NCBI GenBank assembly: GCA_905221605.1
Contig: CAJNDS010000042.1
Span: 1-64,000, forward strand
Direction: 5' to 3'
DNA length: 64,000 bases
Source of the DNA: Symbiodinium natans
Taxonomy: Eukaryota; Sar; Dinophyceae; Suessiales; Symbiodiniaceae
The number at the start of each line of letters is the position of its first letter. Within the stretch, counting starts at the first letter, position 1. A program made the translations under genes and the position numbers. The notes below the pieces were generated by a model. That model did no database searches and was not told where the DNA came from. It saw nothing but the letters and a program-made list of their open reading frames with translations. Shown here piece by piece: positions 1 through 11,672 of the stretch.

Positions 1-268
1 AATAAAATAATAAAATATTTAAATATCATGAATAATTTCCCATCCTAATATTTATTATCTCCTCGAATCATCATTCAATTAAAAAGAAGAAAGAAAATCA
101 TCATCGAACATAATATCCCCCCCGATCTCTCAATCCTAATGATATTTTAGATAATTCATGATATTGAATTTCGAATAGAAATTAGTTCTTCATGAAAAAA
201 TCTATCTATAATCTTATCTAGTAAATCTCAAATGATAATAAAAATAATTATTATCATAATAATAGTAA

Positions 269-299
<31 letters not shown>

Positions 300-660
300 G
301 AGAGAGCAGTTGCCAAAACCGGCTGTTGGTGCTAATGGACGCAACATATGGGGTGTCGCTTTCAAGTGTTCCCATCGTTTTACAGGGTTTTAGCATCAAT
401 TGATGTCTGCATGCAGGTGTCGCTTTGGGAAAAAATCAAGGCTATAGCATACCCAACGGCTCATTAACTTAGGGGTGTCGCTTTTCAAGTGTTCCCATCG
501 CTTTACAGGGTGTTGGGCATTGGTGTGTGTCCTTATTTACTTGAATTGCTGGGGGTTTTGGCGCTTGCTCATATATATATATATATCATATTTATCCTCA
601 TTGGCCGGTTTTTATTGACATTCTAAAATATACTTCAGGGGCTCCGACCAGCCGATTATT
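1..660. other. AT-rich non-coding start of the window
   Basis: Low-complexity AT-rich DNA with (TA)n at 279-299 and 574-586. A roughly 47-bp unit, GGGTGTCGCTTTCAAGTGTT and following, occurs at about 350-396 and again at 471-520 with a few changes. No coding signal seen. Confidence 0.6.
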
Positions 661-1464
661 CCAGATTTCTTGTTGTTAGGGAAAATTCATCTCCAAAAAA
701 ATCACATCAAGTCCATCATGGCGGCCGTGTTTTTCAAGTCGCCGCTTACAGCCCAAACATCCGCCGAAGGAATCCGCGTTCCTGACCTGCAGGTGGACAC
801 TCTGACACTGCACGAAACAAGTTCCTGCGATCCGGGAAGCCTTCTCTTGCCAAGCCGCCGGATCCTTGCAGGTTGTGGGTGGATTGTTCTCACAGCTCCA
901 GAGAATAAGACATGTTCAACCGTTCACCATGCCTTCGTCGCCTGGCGAAGCCATGGCAGCTCGCAGGCGCCTCGGAACCGCATGCGACACCCGAAGCCAC
1001 GATTGCGCCATGCGATTTTGGCCTGAGAAAAGGGCTGATGTGCGCTTGCTCCAGAACTTCTTGACGCGTGGCCCTCAAGGAAGAAGCATTGTACGATGGG
1101 GCAAGTTCGGCACAAGATGGGCATCTTGAACCTTCAAACCTCATCACATGAAAAGACACAACGAGACAGACCCCCCTGTTTTTTTTCTGCCCGACCGAAG
1201 CGTGCTGCAACAGCTGCAAGAACATGCAAACGGTGCTGGCCTGCATGCTGTGCCCCTCTCCTGGCAGAACGGCCTTCAGCGAGCCGGGGCCTCAAGGCTC
1301 CGATTCCCATGATCCATCTGCCGCAAAAAAATGATCTTTCTGGCTAGCACGCACGCCGACCTTGACATGAAATGATGACGGTAAGTCTCGCGCAGGCCGG
1401 ATCGGCGGCCAACTCCTGCAGAACCGCGAGGCAGAGGCGCGCCTGCACTTGGGCGGCAGGCAAA

Positions 1465-1556
1465 CTGCAACTTCTTTGCAGCATCTGCCTGCAAGCCATC
1501 CAACAAAGACTTCCGAGCCTCTTTGTCTGCCGATGCGGACATCTGCCTCACCACAC
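1465..1556 (-). CDS. Exon-like segment, unrecognised
   Basis: Follows CCCATTAG and reads VVRQMSASADKEARKSLLDG then LQADAAKKLQ, a charged helical composition. About 70 bp upstream is ILNIWVDADQTK before a GTAGGC donor, but the phases of the two do not fit directly. Confidence 0.4.
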
Positions 1557-2099
1557 CTAATGGGGCGTCAAGCAGCGTGGAAACAAAGCCTACCTTGGTC
1601 TGGTCTGCGTCCACCCAGATGTTCAGGATCTACATGGCCTTCCTTGTCTATAAACTTTATGCTCATCTTACGTATGGATCGGGACCAACGAACTCCCGAA
1701 AAGTGACGCCGATCTCAGAGCAAGCCCTCTGTCCCCAAAATGAAGCGGCCTTCCAAGACTTCAACGCAGGAGGCCTCGGCAGCACCAATCGCAATGCCCT
1801 CTGCCATGTGTGGCATCGCAACGCTGCCAATGCCGAGCTCACCATGCTTTGCTCCAAGGTCATATTGATGCTGTGACGATGATTGCTACTACTAGCGCAC
1901 TGGTTTTGAATAGTATGGCAACGCTGGATTGTTGCCACTGTAGCTTCAAACCCAGATCACCATCTCGGTTGACCTTGCCTTCGGGATCGTTATTGCTGAC
2001 ATCATCAGCATCGCTACCATCAGTTTTTTTTTAAATTTAATCGTACACTGATCATCGCCAATGCTGTGTTGATCCCAAGGCCGCCACGGGCGGTGAATG

Positions 2100-2340
2100 A
2101 GAGCCCTGCAGGACATTCTTGCCAAGCAACATCTGCAAGAACCACTCTGCTATAGCTTCCGTCCAAGCCTTGCTCTCAACATGGCCCCTATCTAAGGCGT
2201 GCCAGGCGGCCAAACTCTCTGCAACTGTGGCTGCGTGTTGCTTGTAGCACAAAGTTATCTCAATCGATCCAGAGTGTGCATCCAAAACATGTTGAGCACA
2301 TCCCGCCTTTCCGACACAGAAGCTCCGGAGCGCGGTAATG
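2100..2340 (-). CDS. Exon-like segment, unrecognised
   Basis: Open frame containing AQHVLDAHSGSIEITLCYKQ and VESKAWTEAIAEWFLQMLLG. No domain recognised. It may belong with the exon-like piece at 1465-1556. Confidence 0.35.
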
Positions 2341-2419
2341 AAGATATGAGCATGCTGGGGAGCGAAAGCTCTCTCCTGCAACGGGCCAAGAGATCTGCAT
2401 TTCGTCGTCATAAGGCATA

Positions 2420-5400
2420 GACCACCCTCCTCACGCTGCTCTTGCTGGCTGCTGCTCCAGGTGCGGCCTCAAGTGGTTGTGAATCCTGGTTTCCCTGAGG
2501 CACCCACTGCACATGCCAAATCGTCACTTGGTGCCACAGCTGCTAGCTGAGGAATTGTCCGAGGCCTCAGCAAAAGCTGTCGAAAAGCCGCAGGCCGGCC
2601 TGGAGGGGACCATCAGCCCCACCAGGTTTTATAAGGCTATCCGAGCTGACCGGTGACTCGTGAGTCGGGAACATGGGTCCATAACAGAGTGGGCCGAGTC
2701 CGAAAACAAAAAAAGGGAGGCGAAAGGCGGTACAGCACGAGACACGACACAAGACAGCATGAGTCGGAACACACGGAGGAGAACAGGAATCGAGCGTGTC
2801 CATCAAAAGCTTTGAAAACCCTACTAAACCCTAAACCGATGCGTTTCTCCAGAGGCTTTGCTGTCGACATGGGTTCAGGGGCTGCTCCAACCGTGGCTGA
2901 ACAGGGCCGGGGGGGGGGGGGGGGGGCGGCGAGACTTCCGAGCGGACTTTACAAACGTCTAGTTGCTGTCCCTCCTCTCCTCTCTGAGCCCAATCCTCCG
3001 AAGTCAGCTGTCTGGCGGCCGGGGCATCGTCACCCGGTCTGCATGCAGCCTGCACCACAAGAGGAGGACTCGACCACTCCGCGGGCACAGAGCCCTCCAC
3101 TCCCGGAGCCATGTGCACCATATCATGGCTGAGTAGTCCCCCCCTAAGCACATGAAAGTGCCTTTCGGCAAGACTCTATGCTAAAAACGGGTTGGCAGCA
3201 GCTGGAAGGACTTGCATGCAAGCCGCGGCCTGTGCGAAGGCTGAAAGGGCCAGGAACGCGGCGTCGTCTGCCACAGTGTTTGGAGTTAGCAAGTCCTTGT
3301 GTGCGGCAATGCAATCCTTTCACAAAAGACATGCACGCGGATCCTGCTGCCGGGGCCGAAACTTGAAACTTCCGGATTCTCGGGTAGTCTCGGTAAAGCG
3401 AAACAAGGCACTGTCGGGTCGTTGTGGGCACTCCAGGGATTCTCCGCAAGATTCTGTGAAGATGGGCACTCCAGGCATGCTCTTCGGGATGTGGGCACTC
3501 CAAGAATACTGTGCGGGATTCTCTGCGGGATCCATCGTTACCACAAGTACCGGACCCACTCCAAAGAAATTAGCGGGGAGAGCCTGCCCGAGAACTTTCG
3601 AACCTCGCTGTTCTTCCCTTGCTGCCCACAGACACACCTTCGCTGTCGCCTGACAACCCCATCCGAATGTCCTGCACAGTCTCACCACCCTCCGCCAACT
3701 TCTCTGCCAGTGCCATCAAAGCCGAGAGCTTCTCCTCAAGGCTGTGAAGTTGTAGACTTCCGCTCAGCATCTTGCCTTGCCAGTGCCAGAATGCCAACAT
3801 ATTCCGACCCAGCCTGGCTAGAGGTCTCCGACTCGCCCTTTGGCAAAGCCTCGAGCGCCAGGTTTTGTGGAAGGGATCGTGTGGTCTGCTGGTTCCTACA
3901 TTGGGTTAGCCGTGCCGACAACTGGGAATAGAGCCATAGCTGCGACGCGCGAGTACAGCCCAGCAAGAGTGGACAAGTACCTGAGCTTCATCGTGATCCA
4001 ACGCAAGAACGGCGCTCTGCATTCTTGCCCTTCCTTCGCACAAAAAATAGCAACCGGCTTGAACCAACGATCTATCCATGCGTTAATGCTCCACGTTTCC
4101 AGGTTCTTCTGTTAGAGTTGGCAGTGATTTGCTCTTCGGTCGTAAGAGTGCAAGATGTCGAAACCCCCCAACCCCAATCCACACCCCCCCAAACCCCCCA
4201 CCCGCCCCCGCAAGATTGCACCAAACCTCTCGTTTGGGTTTCCTCGCCGCCGGGCAGGCCGAGGCGGCTCGCGTAGCGATAAAGACTGAGGTCGCTTTCC
4301 TGTCACACTACGTGGACACGTCAGCACTCAACTGCTGAAGGAGAGACCGTCGCCGGAGTACGACGGTCCGACTTGCAAGAGGGGTATCCGTACTCAGCGT
4401 TGGTAAATGTTGGTGATGTCAACTTAAGTCAGGGCTTGCTTGGCTCTGCCTGGCTGCAATGCGACATCCGGCAGCTCTCCTGGCGGCTGCGCTGCGCGAG
4501 CCAACGCAGATGCAGCAGCAGGGAGCAAGTCAAGCCGCTCGAGGTGCACCTGTTAGGATTTACTAATGGGATCGGTGTTTCAAGGTTGTGGCCCTTAGGG
4601 GTTGCATAGCAGCCGTACGCAAGCTAGTGCAGGCGCCTGACTCAGAAGTTTTGCTGCGCGACGGATGGCTGTCGGAGGAAGTTCGTGCAGACGATGACTC
4701 AGCTCCTGCTTGCGTCTGCGCACGGATATGAGCTTTGACACACCTGCAAAGAGCCCGCCTGAAAGGCAAAGTCAAAGAAGGGCGGGCAGCAGACGTGTCC
4801 CTCGCAGGAAGCCACCCACCTAAGCAACAACATAGCTCCATGTCACAGACTTCCTTTAACGCCCGAACCCATCGTGGAAAAGAAAAGACGGTAGTGCTGC
4901 CAAGCAACTCCAGAATTGAAACAAAGCGCAAGGCCATATCCTGCATGTCGGATCTTGCAGGCGAATGGGTGGACTATTCTGCCCTGCAGTAGCCGAGGCC
5001 AAGAATCCCGAATCGACTTGCCAACCATAACCACTTGTTTGACGAATAGCAGCTCTATTTCCCTCTGGTCTGATAGTTCGAGAGGCTGCAGCCAAATGCT
5101 TTCGTCTCCTCACTGCGTGGCAGTCTCGGAAGGGACTGGAGCCTGGGCTTTCGCCACGTCTTGTGGTAGTTATTGTAGCCCATTTAGCACGCACTGCCAC
5201 GATCGACACTGCCCCCACCTCGTCTGGTAAAAGAGCTAGAGAGCAACTGCGGCTTACTGCGGTTCCGAACTACTGAGAATGTGCTTCCAAGACACGCCAG
5301 CTGTCGCAGCAGGCCAACCCAAGCCTGGCTTGGGCTCTTGGCACGTTGCGGTAATACTCCCCTCTCCCACAGGTTGCCTGCCAAACCGCTACTCCCTGGA

Positions 5401-5600
5401 ACCTTCAAGAGGAGTAGTCAAGTATGTGCAAGGGAGGAGAATGTGTGGGAAGCTTCTGGGAAGATCGATGAATTCACCAAAGGCAGAGGTAAACATACGG
5501 AGAATTGCACCGAAGAACCGCAGCCCCTTCCGTTCGGTACAGCAAGACGTCCTTTAGGTCAGGTAGCCACTGCCAAGCACACAAAGCACAGTAGGCTGAA
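2420..5600. other. Region without a recognised gene; short tandem motif at 3.4 kb
   Basis: Several short open frames on both strands but no domain or paired splice sites that I trust. At 3423-3535 the motif GGGCACTCCA recurs three times with intervening GGGATTCT-type sequence. A poly-G tract lies at 2910-2926. Confidence 0.4.
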
Positions 5601-5639
5601 GACGAGACTACAAATACGAACTCACCGCACCGATTCCTC

Positions 5640-6035
5640 CTAAACGCTGTGACAGTGCATTTTGCTTTAAGGCTTTCAGCAGGACAGTGGCATCAGGGGT
5701 TTGCAAAGAGGGGAACTTAGCTAGAGAAAGAGGAAGCTTTGCTGTCCACTGCACAACAGAGTACAAAACTTGGCAGAGTATCCCTGTGCGTGTGCACATT
5801 TCAATGTATATTCATATTTCGCATGTCCCCTGCGTGCTACGTGAACTCTATCGGTCTCGTGAATTCACCAGCCACGCCGGCTCCACTTTCGGGGCAAATG
5901 TCCGAAGCTTTGGAGCCTGTATCGTATCCAGAGAATCACCGCTTTTCGATGCGTTCGCCAAAGTGGCAAGCGAACGTACAAAAGCGTGTTCAATCAAGCA
6001 AGCCGTCAACAGTACTTTGTGCAGATGAGACTTGG
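5640..6035 (-). CDS. Two exon-like segments, unrecognised
   Basis: About 5868-6035 reads VLLTACLIEHAFVRSLATLA then NASKSGDSLDTIQAPKLRTF. About 5640-5780 reads VLYSVVQWTAKLPLSLAKFP then ATVLLKALKQNALSQRL. Both look like globular protein; splice boundaries were not fixed. Confidence 0.35.
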
Positions 6036-6525
6036 TCAAGTGCAACGGCGAAGTCGACAACGTATCTGACACTACCACTGCAGGTACGAGCACCTGAGTA
6101 GGAACGCGCCTCTTTCCCTTCCAAGCGGAGCAGAGGTCCAGTCAACTCCAACCTTACAGCAACGTTCTTTGAGTCGAAGGCAGCGTGGGGCTCTCACTCT
6201 CTGTCTCTCTCTCACTCTCTGTCACCATCTTACTCTTCTGCGGCGACTGTCCTATACAGCATTGGTGTCCCTTTCAAACCATTTCGTCTTGCATGTTCTC
6301 TCACTCTCCCTCACTCTCACTCTCGCACTCTGCTGAGCACGTGGCCACCTGAGCTCCTCGTCCTGGCAGTGCTTCAGCAAGCCTTCAGCGTTCGAGCCTG
6401 AGCTTCGGAAGCGTGCGGAGAATGGCGAAAACAAAGGGAGCTCCAAAACGCGCTCGGTGTCAGGCTTACCACCTGCGAGACGAATGCTTCAGCTTCTGGC
6501 GACTGAGGCCTGGTCTCCATGAGCG

Positions 6526-6590
6526 TGTTAGGGTTTAGGGTTTAGGGTTCAGGGTTTATAGGGTTTACGGTTTAGGGTTACAATACCACA
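6526..6590 (+). repeat. Interstitial telomere-like tract (TTTAGGG)
   Basis: GTTTAGGGTTTAGGGTT followed by degenerate copies. Confidence 0.8.
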
Positions 6591-7004
6591 GCCGTCCAAT
6601 GCTGTGCTGCATGCTGTGCGTAGCTGTGAATGCTGAGACAATGCAGCGGTCAGTCCAAAGCTGAGCAGATGATTCCTAAATCTTTCGAAAGCTTCCCTGC
6701 CATGTCTGCTGCTCTCTCGACAACATGCCAGGTGGGCGGAAGACTGGCTGCCAAGCGCGCCAAACCAGAGAGGCAAAGACCCAAGTCCTCCTGGGCAGAC
6801 TCCTTCCAGACAGGACCAAAAGAACACAACTAGAGCAAGACATAAGCAGGACCTTAGCCTTAGGAATTGCCTCCGTCTTTGGGAAGCTCCTTAGAAAGAC
6901 ATCTCCCGTCCTGCGACTCTTGCAGTGTCTGCTGAGTAGAAGCGGCGAGGACCGGCCAAGCCGAGTCCAAACAGCTCGACACCTGATAAAATGGAGGTAG
7001 CAAT

Positions 7005-7374
7005 GCCGTGGCAGTCCGTCTCTGCTGAGCAACGCAACTCGAACAGCTTCACTGTCACATCTATGAATCCTCGCATTCTACTCAATACTGCACACATTTG
7101 CACACCCTTCAAACTCCTACCGTACAGCCAGAGGTTGTAGCTGGTTGCGGCCAATACAGTGGGAGAGCGGAGCCTTAGAGACCCGACCTACGGAAGAAGC
7201 CGTGGGAAGCCGTGGCTTGGCTTGCGGCGCCTGCTGCTTTTGCTTTTGGTGCGTGTCCAGCGCCGCCGAGAGCTCTACAAGAGCCCTGGCAAAGTCCTGC
7301 AAGTTGCAGCGTCCCGCAGGGCGCAAGTTTGCGTCAGGAGCGGCCCTTGCTTCACCGAGCCCGTCGTTTAGCAA
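7005..7374 (-). CDS. Exon-like segments downstream of repeat gene copy 1
   Basis: About 7145-7374 reads RCNLQDFARALVELSAALDT, and about 7005-7120 reads MCAVLSRMRGFIDVTVKLFE in another frame. They are probably separate exons of one minus-strand gene; not recognised. Confidence 0.35.
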
Positions 7375-8167
7375 GCCTGAACTCTCGAGCCCTCAAGCCC
7401 AAACCTGCAAAACCGAATGCCCGAGCACAATTCATGGAACCCCAACCCCTTCCCCCCCCCCCCCCACACACATTAAAAACCCTCCAGTCTCCCTGCAACA
7501 TCCTAGACCCTAAACTCCCTAAACTCCCCAAACCCTGATCTCCCTACACCCTCAACTTTACACTCGCTAAGCTCCCCACACACTCCCTCAACCCTGAAGG
7601 GCGCTCCCACAGAGACCGCTTCGAGAGCTCGCCGGCACGGCCATGTGCCGCCCCGGCGATGGCCTCAGTGGCCCCCAAGCTCTCAGGGCTTTTCGGGCTT
7701 TTAGAGTGGCAGAAGGGTTGCCAGAAAAGCCAGCTGCAACAGCGTGAAGGGCTTAAGACTCTAGTGGCAGCAGGATTTCTCTTCCGACCTCCGACGCCCG
7801 TCACGCCAGGAGAGTGAGCAGAGCGTCCGAAGCGTGTCCGAAGCTGGGATTTCTGGGAGCACGCCCAGGCACGGAGTCAGCTCTGGGCCACCCCACGGCT
7901 TCTATATCCTCTATACACAACACCTGGGGGCCGAGAGACTCTCGCGCTCGCATGTCACCTCTGAGGGACATTGCGTCAAAATGCATCGCAAAGCGACAAA
8001 ACTGAGAGGCTGTATCAGGATCGAACCCTTGCTGTACGAGATGGGGAGACCTGAACCAAAAGACGACAAAACTTCCGATGTCATAACGACTATTGCCACG
8101 ACAAACTGCGAGCCCGGAACCAGGATCCAAGGAAGCCGAGAGCTCTGACCCGTGGGCTGCTCAGAAC

Positions 8168-11100
8168 TCAATATGGGCCATGTCGGCAAACAATTCCGCC
8201 CCTGCATTCCCTGCGCCCATAGTGATACCACCAGCCACCTCGGCAGTACGAGCCATAGCGGCACACCAACAGGTTTGCAACCGCAGTCGTGCTGTTGGTG
8301 TCGTCCTGCATCATGGTCGTGAAGTTCGAAGCGCTGCCTGAGGTATCAACCTCAGAACCGACATCCCTGTCGGCCTTGTAGCCGGACTTGCACACCAGCG
8401 CTCCACTGCACTTGCGAACACCATTGATCCATAGCCAAGTGCCGCGGCACACGACCCCGAAGCGGCAGGAGATCAAGTTGCTGAAGCCATGGGACTGGTT
8501 CAAAGCATCATACGTGGGCTCGACAGGACTCAATGCCACCAGTGCAGTGTCTTGGCTGTCACTCGCACCAAGATTGAGCGTCGGCTCGCTTGCCTCAGAG
8601 CCTGCGTAGTATGGGCCATGTCGGCAAACGATTCCGCCCCTGCATTCCCTGCGCCCATAGTGATACCACCAGCCACCTCGGCAGTACGAGCCATAGCGGC
8701 ACACCAACAGGTTTGCAACCGCAGTCGTGCTGTTGGTGTCGTCCTGCATCATGGTCGTGAAGTTCGAAGCGCTGCCTGAGGGATCAACCTCAGAACCGAC
8801 ATCCGTGTCGGCCTTGTAGCCGGACTTGCACACCAGCGCTCCACTGCACTTGCGGACACCATTGATCCATAGCCAAGTGCCGCGGCACACGACCCCGAAG
8901 CGGCAGGAGATCAAGTTGCTGAAGCCATGGGACTGGTTCACAGCATCATACGTGGGCTCGACAGGACTCAATGCCACCAGTGCAGTGTCTTGGCTGTCAC
9001 TCGCACCAAGATTGAGCGTCGGCTCACTTGCCTCAGAGCCTGCGTAGTATGGGCCATGTCGGCAAACAATTCCGCCCCTGCATTCCCTGCGCCCATAGTG
9101 ATACCACCAGCCACCTCGGCAGTACGAGCCATAGCGGCACACCAGCAGGTTTGCAACCGCAGTCGTGCTGTTGGTGTCGTCCTGCATCATGGTCGTGAAG
9201 TTCGAAGCGCTGCCTGAGGGATCAACCTCAGAACCGACATCCGTGTCGGCCTTGTAGCCGGACTTGCACACCAGCGCTCCACTGCACTTGCGGACACCAT
9301 TGATCCATAGCCAAGTGCCGCGGCACACAACCCCGAAGCGGCAGGAGATCAAGTTGCTGAAGCCATGGGACTGGTTCAAAGCATCATACGTGGGCTCTAC
9401 AGGACTCAATGCCACCAGTGCAGTGTCTTGGCTGTCACTCGCACCAAGATTGAGCGTCGGCTCACTTGCCTCAGAGCCTGCGTAGTATGGGCCATGTCGG
9501 CAAACGATTCCGCCCCTGCATTCCCTGCGCCCATAGTGATACCACCAGCCACCTCGGCAGTACGAGCCATAGCGGCACACCAGCAGGTTTGCAACCGCAG
9601 TCGTGCTGTTAGTGTCGTCCTGCATCATGGTCGTGAAGTTCGAAGCGCTGCCTGAGGTATCAACCTCAGAACCGACATCCGTGTCGGCCTTGTAGCCGGA
9701 CTTGCACACCAGCGCTCCGCTGCACTTGCGAACACCATTGATCCATAGCCAAGTGCCGCGGCACACAACCCCGAAGCGGCAGGAGATCAAGTTGCTGAAG
9801 CCATGGGACTGGTTCAAAGCATCATACGTGGGCTCTACAGGACTCAATGCCACCAGTGCAGTGTCTTGGCTGTCACTCGCACCAAGATTGAGCGTCGGCT
9901 CACTTGCCTCAGAGCCTGCGTAGTATGGGCCATGTCGGCAAACGATTCCGCCCCTGCATTCCCTGCGCCCATAGTGATACCACCAGCCACCTCGGCAGTA
10001 CGAGCCATAGCGGCACACCAGCAGGTTTGCAACCGCAGTCGTGCTGTCGTCCTGCATCATGGTCGTGAAGTTCGAAGCGCTGCCTGAGGTATCAACCTCA
10101 GAACCGACATCCGTGTCGGCCTTGTAGCCGGACTTGCACACCAGCGCTCCGCTGCACTTGCGGACACCATTGATCCATAGCCAAGTGCCGCGGCACACAA
10201 CCCCGAAGCGGCAGGAGATCAAGTTGCTGAAGCCATGGGACTGGTTCAAAGCATCATACGTGGGCTCGACAGGACTCAATGCCACCAGTGCAGTGTCTTG
10301 GCTGTCACTCGCACCAAGATGGAGCGTCGGCTCAGTGGCCTCAGAGCCTGCGTAGTATGGGCCATGTCGGCAAACGATTCCGCCCCTGCATTCCCTGCGC
10401 CCATAGTGATACCACCAGCCACCTCGGCAGTACGAGCCATAGCGGCACACCAGCAGGTTTGCAACCGCAGTCGTGCTGTTGGTGTCGTCCTGCATCATGG
10501 TCGTGAAGTTCGAAGCGCTGCCTGAGGTATCAACCTCAGAACCGACATCCGTGTCGGCCTTGTAGCCGGACTTGCACACCAGCGCTCCGCTGCACTTGCG
10601 GACACCATTGATCCATAGCCAAGTGCCGCGGCACACAACCCCGAAGCGGCAGGAGATCAAGTTGCTGAAGCCATGGGACTGGTTCAAAGCATCATATGTG
10701 GGCTCTACAGGACTCAATGCCACCAGTGCAGTGTCTTGGCTGTCACTCGCACCAAGATGGAGCGTCGGCTCACTTGCCTCAGAGCCTGCGTAGTATGGGC
10801 CATGTCGGCAAACGATTCCGCCCCTGCATTCCCTGCGCCCATAGTGATACCACCAGCCACCTCGGCAGTACGAGCCATAGCGGCACACCAGCAGGTTTGC
10901 AACCGCAGTCGTGCTGTTAGTGTCGTCCTGCATCATGGTCGTGAAGTTCGAAGCGCTGCCTGAGGTATCAACCTCAGAACCGACATCCGTGTCGGCCTTG
11001 TAGCCGGACTTGCACACCAGCGCTCCGCTGCACTTGCGGACACCATTGATCCATAGCCAAGTGCCGCGGCACACAACCCCGAAGCGGCAGGAGATCAAGT

Positions 11101-11343
11101 TGCTGAAGCCATGGGACTGGTTCAAAGCATCATATGTGGGCTCGACAGGACTCAATGCCACAAGTGCAGTGTCTTGGCTGTCACTCGTGCCAAGATGGAG
11201 TGTCGGCTCACTTGCCTCAGAGCCTGCGTAGTATGGGCCATGTCGGCAAACAATTCCGCCCCTGCATTCCCTGCGCCCATAGTGATACCACCAGCCACCT
11301 CGGCAGTACGAGCCATAGCGGCACACCAGCAGGTTTGCAACCG
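8168..11343 (-). repeat. 438-bp tandem repeat array inside repeat gene copy 1
   Basis: Seven full units and one partial unit of 438 nt (one unit 432 nt) that are almost identical at DNA level, including synonymous positions. This points to recent unequal crossing-over or gene conversion rather than old, purified repeats. Confidence 0.92.
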
Positions 11344-11656
11344 CAGTCGTGTTGGCGGTGTCCTGCATATCTGCGCTGGCAGTGCTGCTGCTCTGCAAGC
11401 TCGCATCCTCACCTGTCGTCTGGCACACAAGCGTGCCATCACACTTGGGCACGCCCTCCAGCCAAACCTCAGTGCCGTGGCAGAGCACGCCATAGCGGCA
11501 AGAGATCACGTTCCGGACGGCCCAAGACTGGTTCGTCGGGTCGAAGACTGAGTCACCCTCCACATCAACCGCAGCCGGCACGGTCCCGCGCAGGCTCTGT
11601 GCTTGGGCTGCGGGGAGCTGCCAAAGGGCCAGGAGAACGAAGAGGACTGACGACAT
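8168..11656 (-). CDS. Secreted cysteine-rich tandem-repeat protein, copy 1 (1162 aa, single exon)
   Basis: An uninterrupted frame of 1162 codons. Residues 1 to about 19 form a signal peptide (MSSVLFVLLALWQLPAAQAQ), so the product should enter the secretory pathway. A single N-terminal module is followed by seven full repeats of about 146 residues (438 nt; one is 432 nt) and a truncated eighth that ends in CRHGPY and a TGA stop. Each full repeat carries two modules with the same spacing, C-x5-C-x12-C-x5-C: an A module (GGWWYHYGRRECRGGIVC) and a B module (RGTWLWINGVRKCSGALVC). Counting the first and last, there are 16 modules. Linkers are acidic and Ser/Thr-rich and contain the N-glycosylation sequons NQS, NFT and NST in most repeats. 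The start ATG lies two bases after a pyrimidine-rich AG acceptor. I recognise no known family; an extracellular or cell-wall glycoprotein is an inference. It is unusual in lacking introns when its neighbours are split into tiny exons. Confidence 0.92.
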   Translation of the reverse strand: MSSVLFVLLALWQLPAAQAQSLRGTVPAAVDVEGDSVFDPTNQSWAVRNVISCRYGVLCHGTEVWLEGVPKCDGTLVCQTTGEDASLQSSSTASADMQDTANTTAVANLLVCRYGSYCRGGWWYHYGRRECRGGIVCRHGPYYAGSEASEPTLHLGTSDSQDTALVALSPVEPTYDALNQSHGFSNLISCRFGVVCRGTWLWINGVRKCSGALVCKSGYKADTDVGSEVDTSGSASNFTTMMQDDTNSTTAVANLLVCRYGSYCRGGWWYHYGRRECRGGIVCRHGPYYAGSEASEPTLHLGASDSQDTALVALSPVEPTYDALNQSHGFSNLISCRFGVVCRGTWLWINGVRKCSGALVCKSGYKADTDVGSEVDTSGSASNFTTMMQDDTNSTTAVANLLVCRYGSYCRGGWWYHYGRRECRGGIVCRHGPYYAGSEATEPTLHLGASDSQDTALVALSPVEPTYDALNQSHGFSNLISCRFGVVCRGTWLWINGVRKCSGALVCKSGYKADTDVGSEVDTSGSASNFTTMMQDDSTTAVANLLVCRYGSYCRGGWWYHYGRRECRGGIVCRHGPYYAGSEASEPTLNLGASDSQDTALVALSPVEPTYDALNQSHGFSNLISCRFGVVCRGTWLWINGVRKCSGALVCKSGYKADTDVGSEVDTSGSASNFTTMMQDDTNSTTAVANLLVCRYGSYCRGGWWYHYGRRECRGGIVCRHGPYYAGSEASEPTLNLGASDSQDTALVALSPVEPTYDALNQSHGFSNLISCRFGVVCRGTWLWINGVRKCSGALVCKSGYKADTDVGSEVDPSGSASNFTTMMQDDTNSTTAVANLLVCRYGSYCRGGWWYHYGRRECRGGIVCRHGPYYAGSEASEPTLNLGASDSQDTALVALSPVEPTYDAVNQSHGFSNLISCRFGVVCRGTWLWINGVRKCSGALVCKSGYKADTDVGSEVDPSGSASNFTTMMQDDTNSTTAVANLLVCRYGSYCRGGWWYHYGRRECRGGIVCRHGPYYAGSEASEPTLNLGASDSQDTALVALSPVEPTYDALNQSHGFSNLISCRFGVVCRGTWLWINGVRKCSGALVCKSGYKADRDVGSEVDTSGSASNFTTMMQDDTNSTTAVANLLVCRYGSYCRGGWWYHYGRRECRGGIVCRHGPY

Positions 11657-11672
11657 CCCTGGGAAAAGGATG
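11657..11672 (-). promoter_or_regulatory. Splice acceptor just upstream of repeat gene copy 1 (spliced-leader or 5' intron acceptor)
   Basis: On the minus strand the sequence CATCCTTTTCCCAG ends two bases before the ATG. A pyrimidine tract plus AG so close to the start is what is expected of a trans-splicing acceptor for the dinoflagellate spliced leader; a cis acceptor of a 5'-UTR intron would look the same. Confidence 0.6.

Noticed and set aside
7990..8050. Possible tRNA T-arm (GGTTCGATCC on the minus strand) downstream of repeat gene copy 1, repeated in copy 2
   Set aside because: The flanking bases do not form a five-pair T stem and no anticodon or acceptor stem is found at the right distance.
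7801..8130. Minus frame in the 3' flank of repeat gene copy 1 (FAMHFDAMSLRGDMRARESL)
   Set aside because: Copy 2 has an 8-nt indel that breaks the frame partway, so it is probably untranslated 3' sequence.
8388..11551. A ladder of 73- to 146-codon plus-strand frames with period 438 (and the same at 32720-35007)
   Set aside because: They are shadows of the tandem repeat on the minus strand. They recur only because the DNA repeats, and they lack signal peptides or domains.
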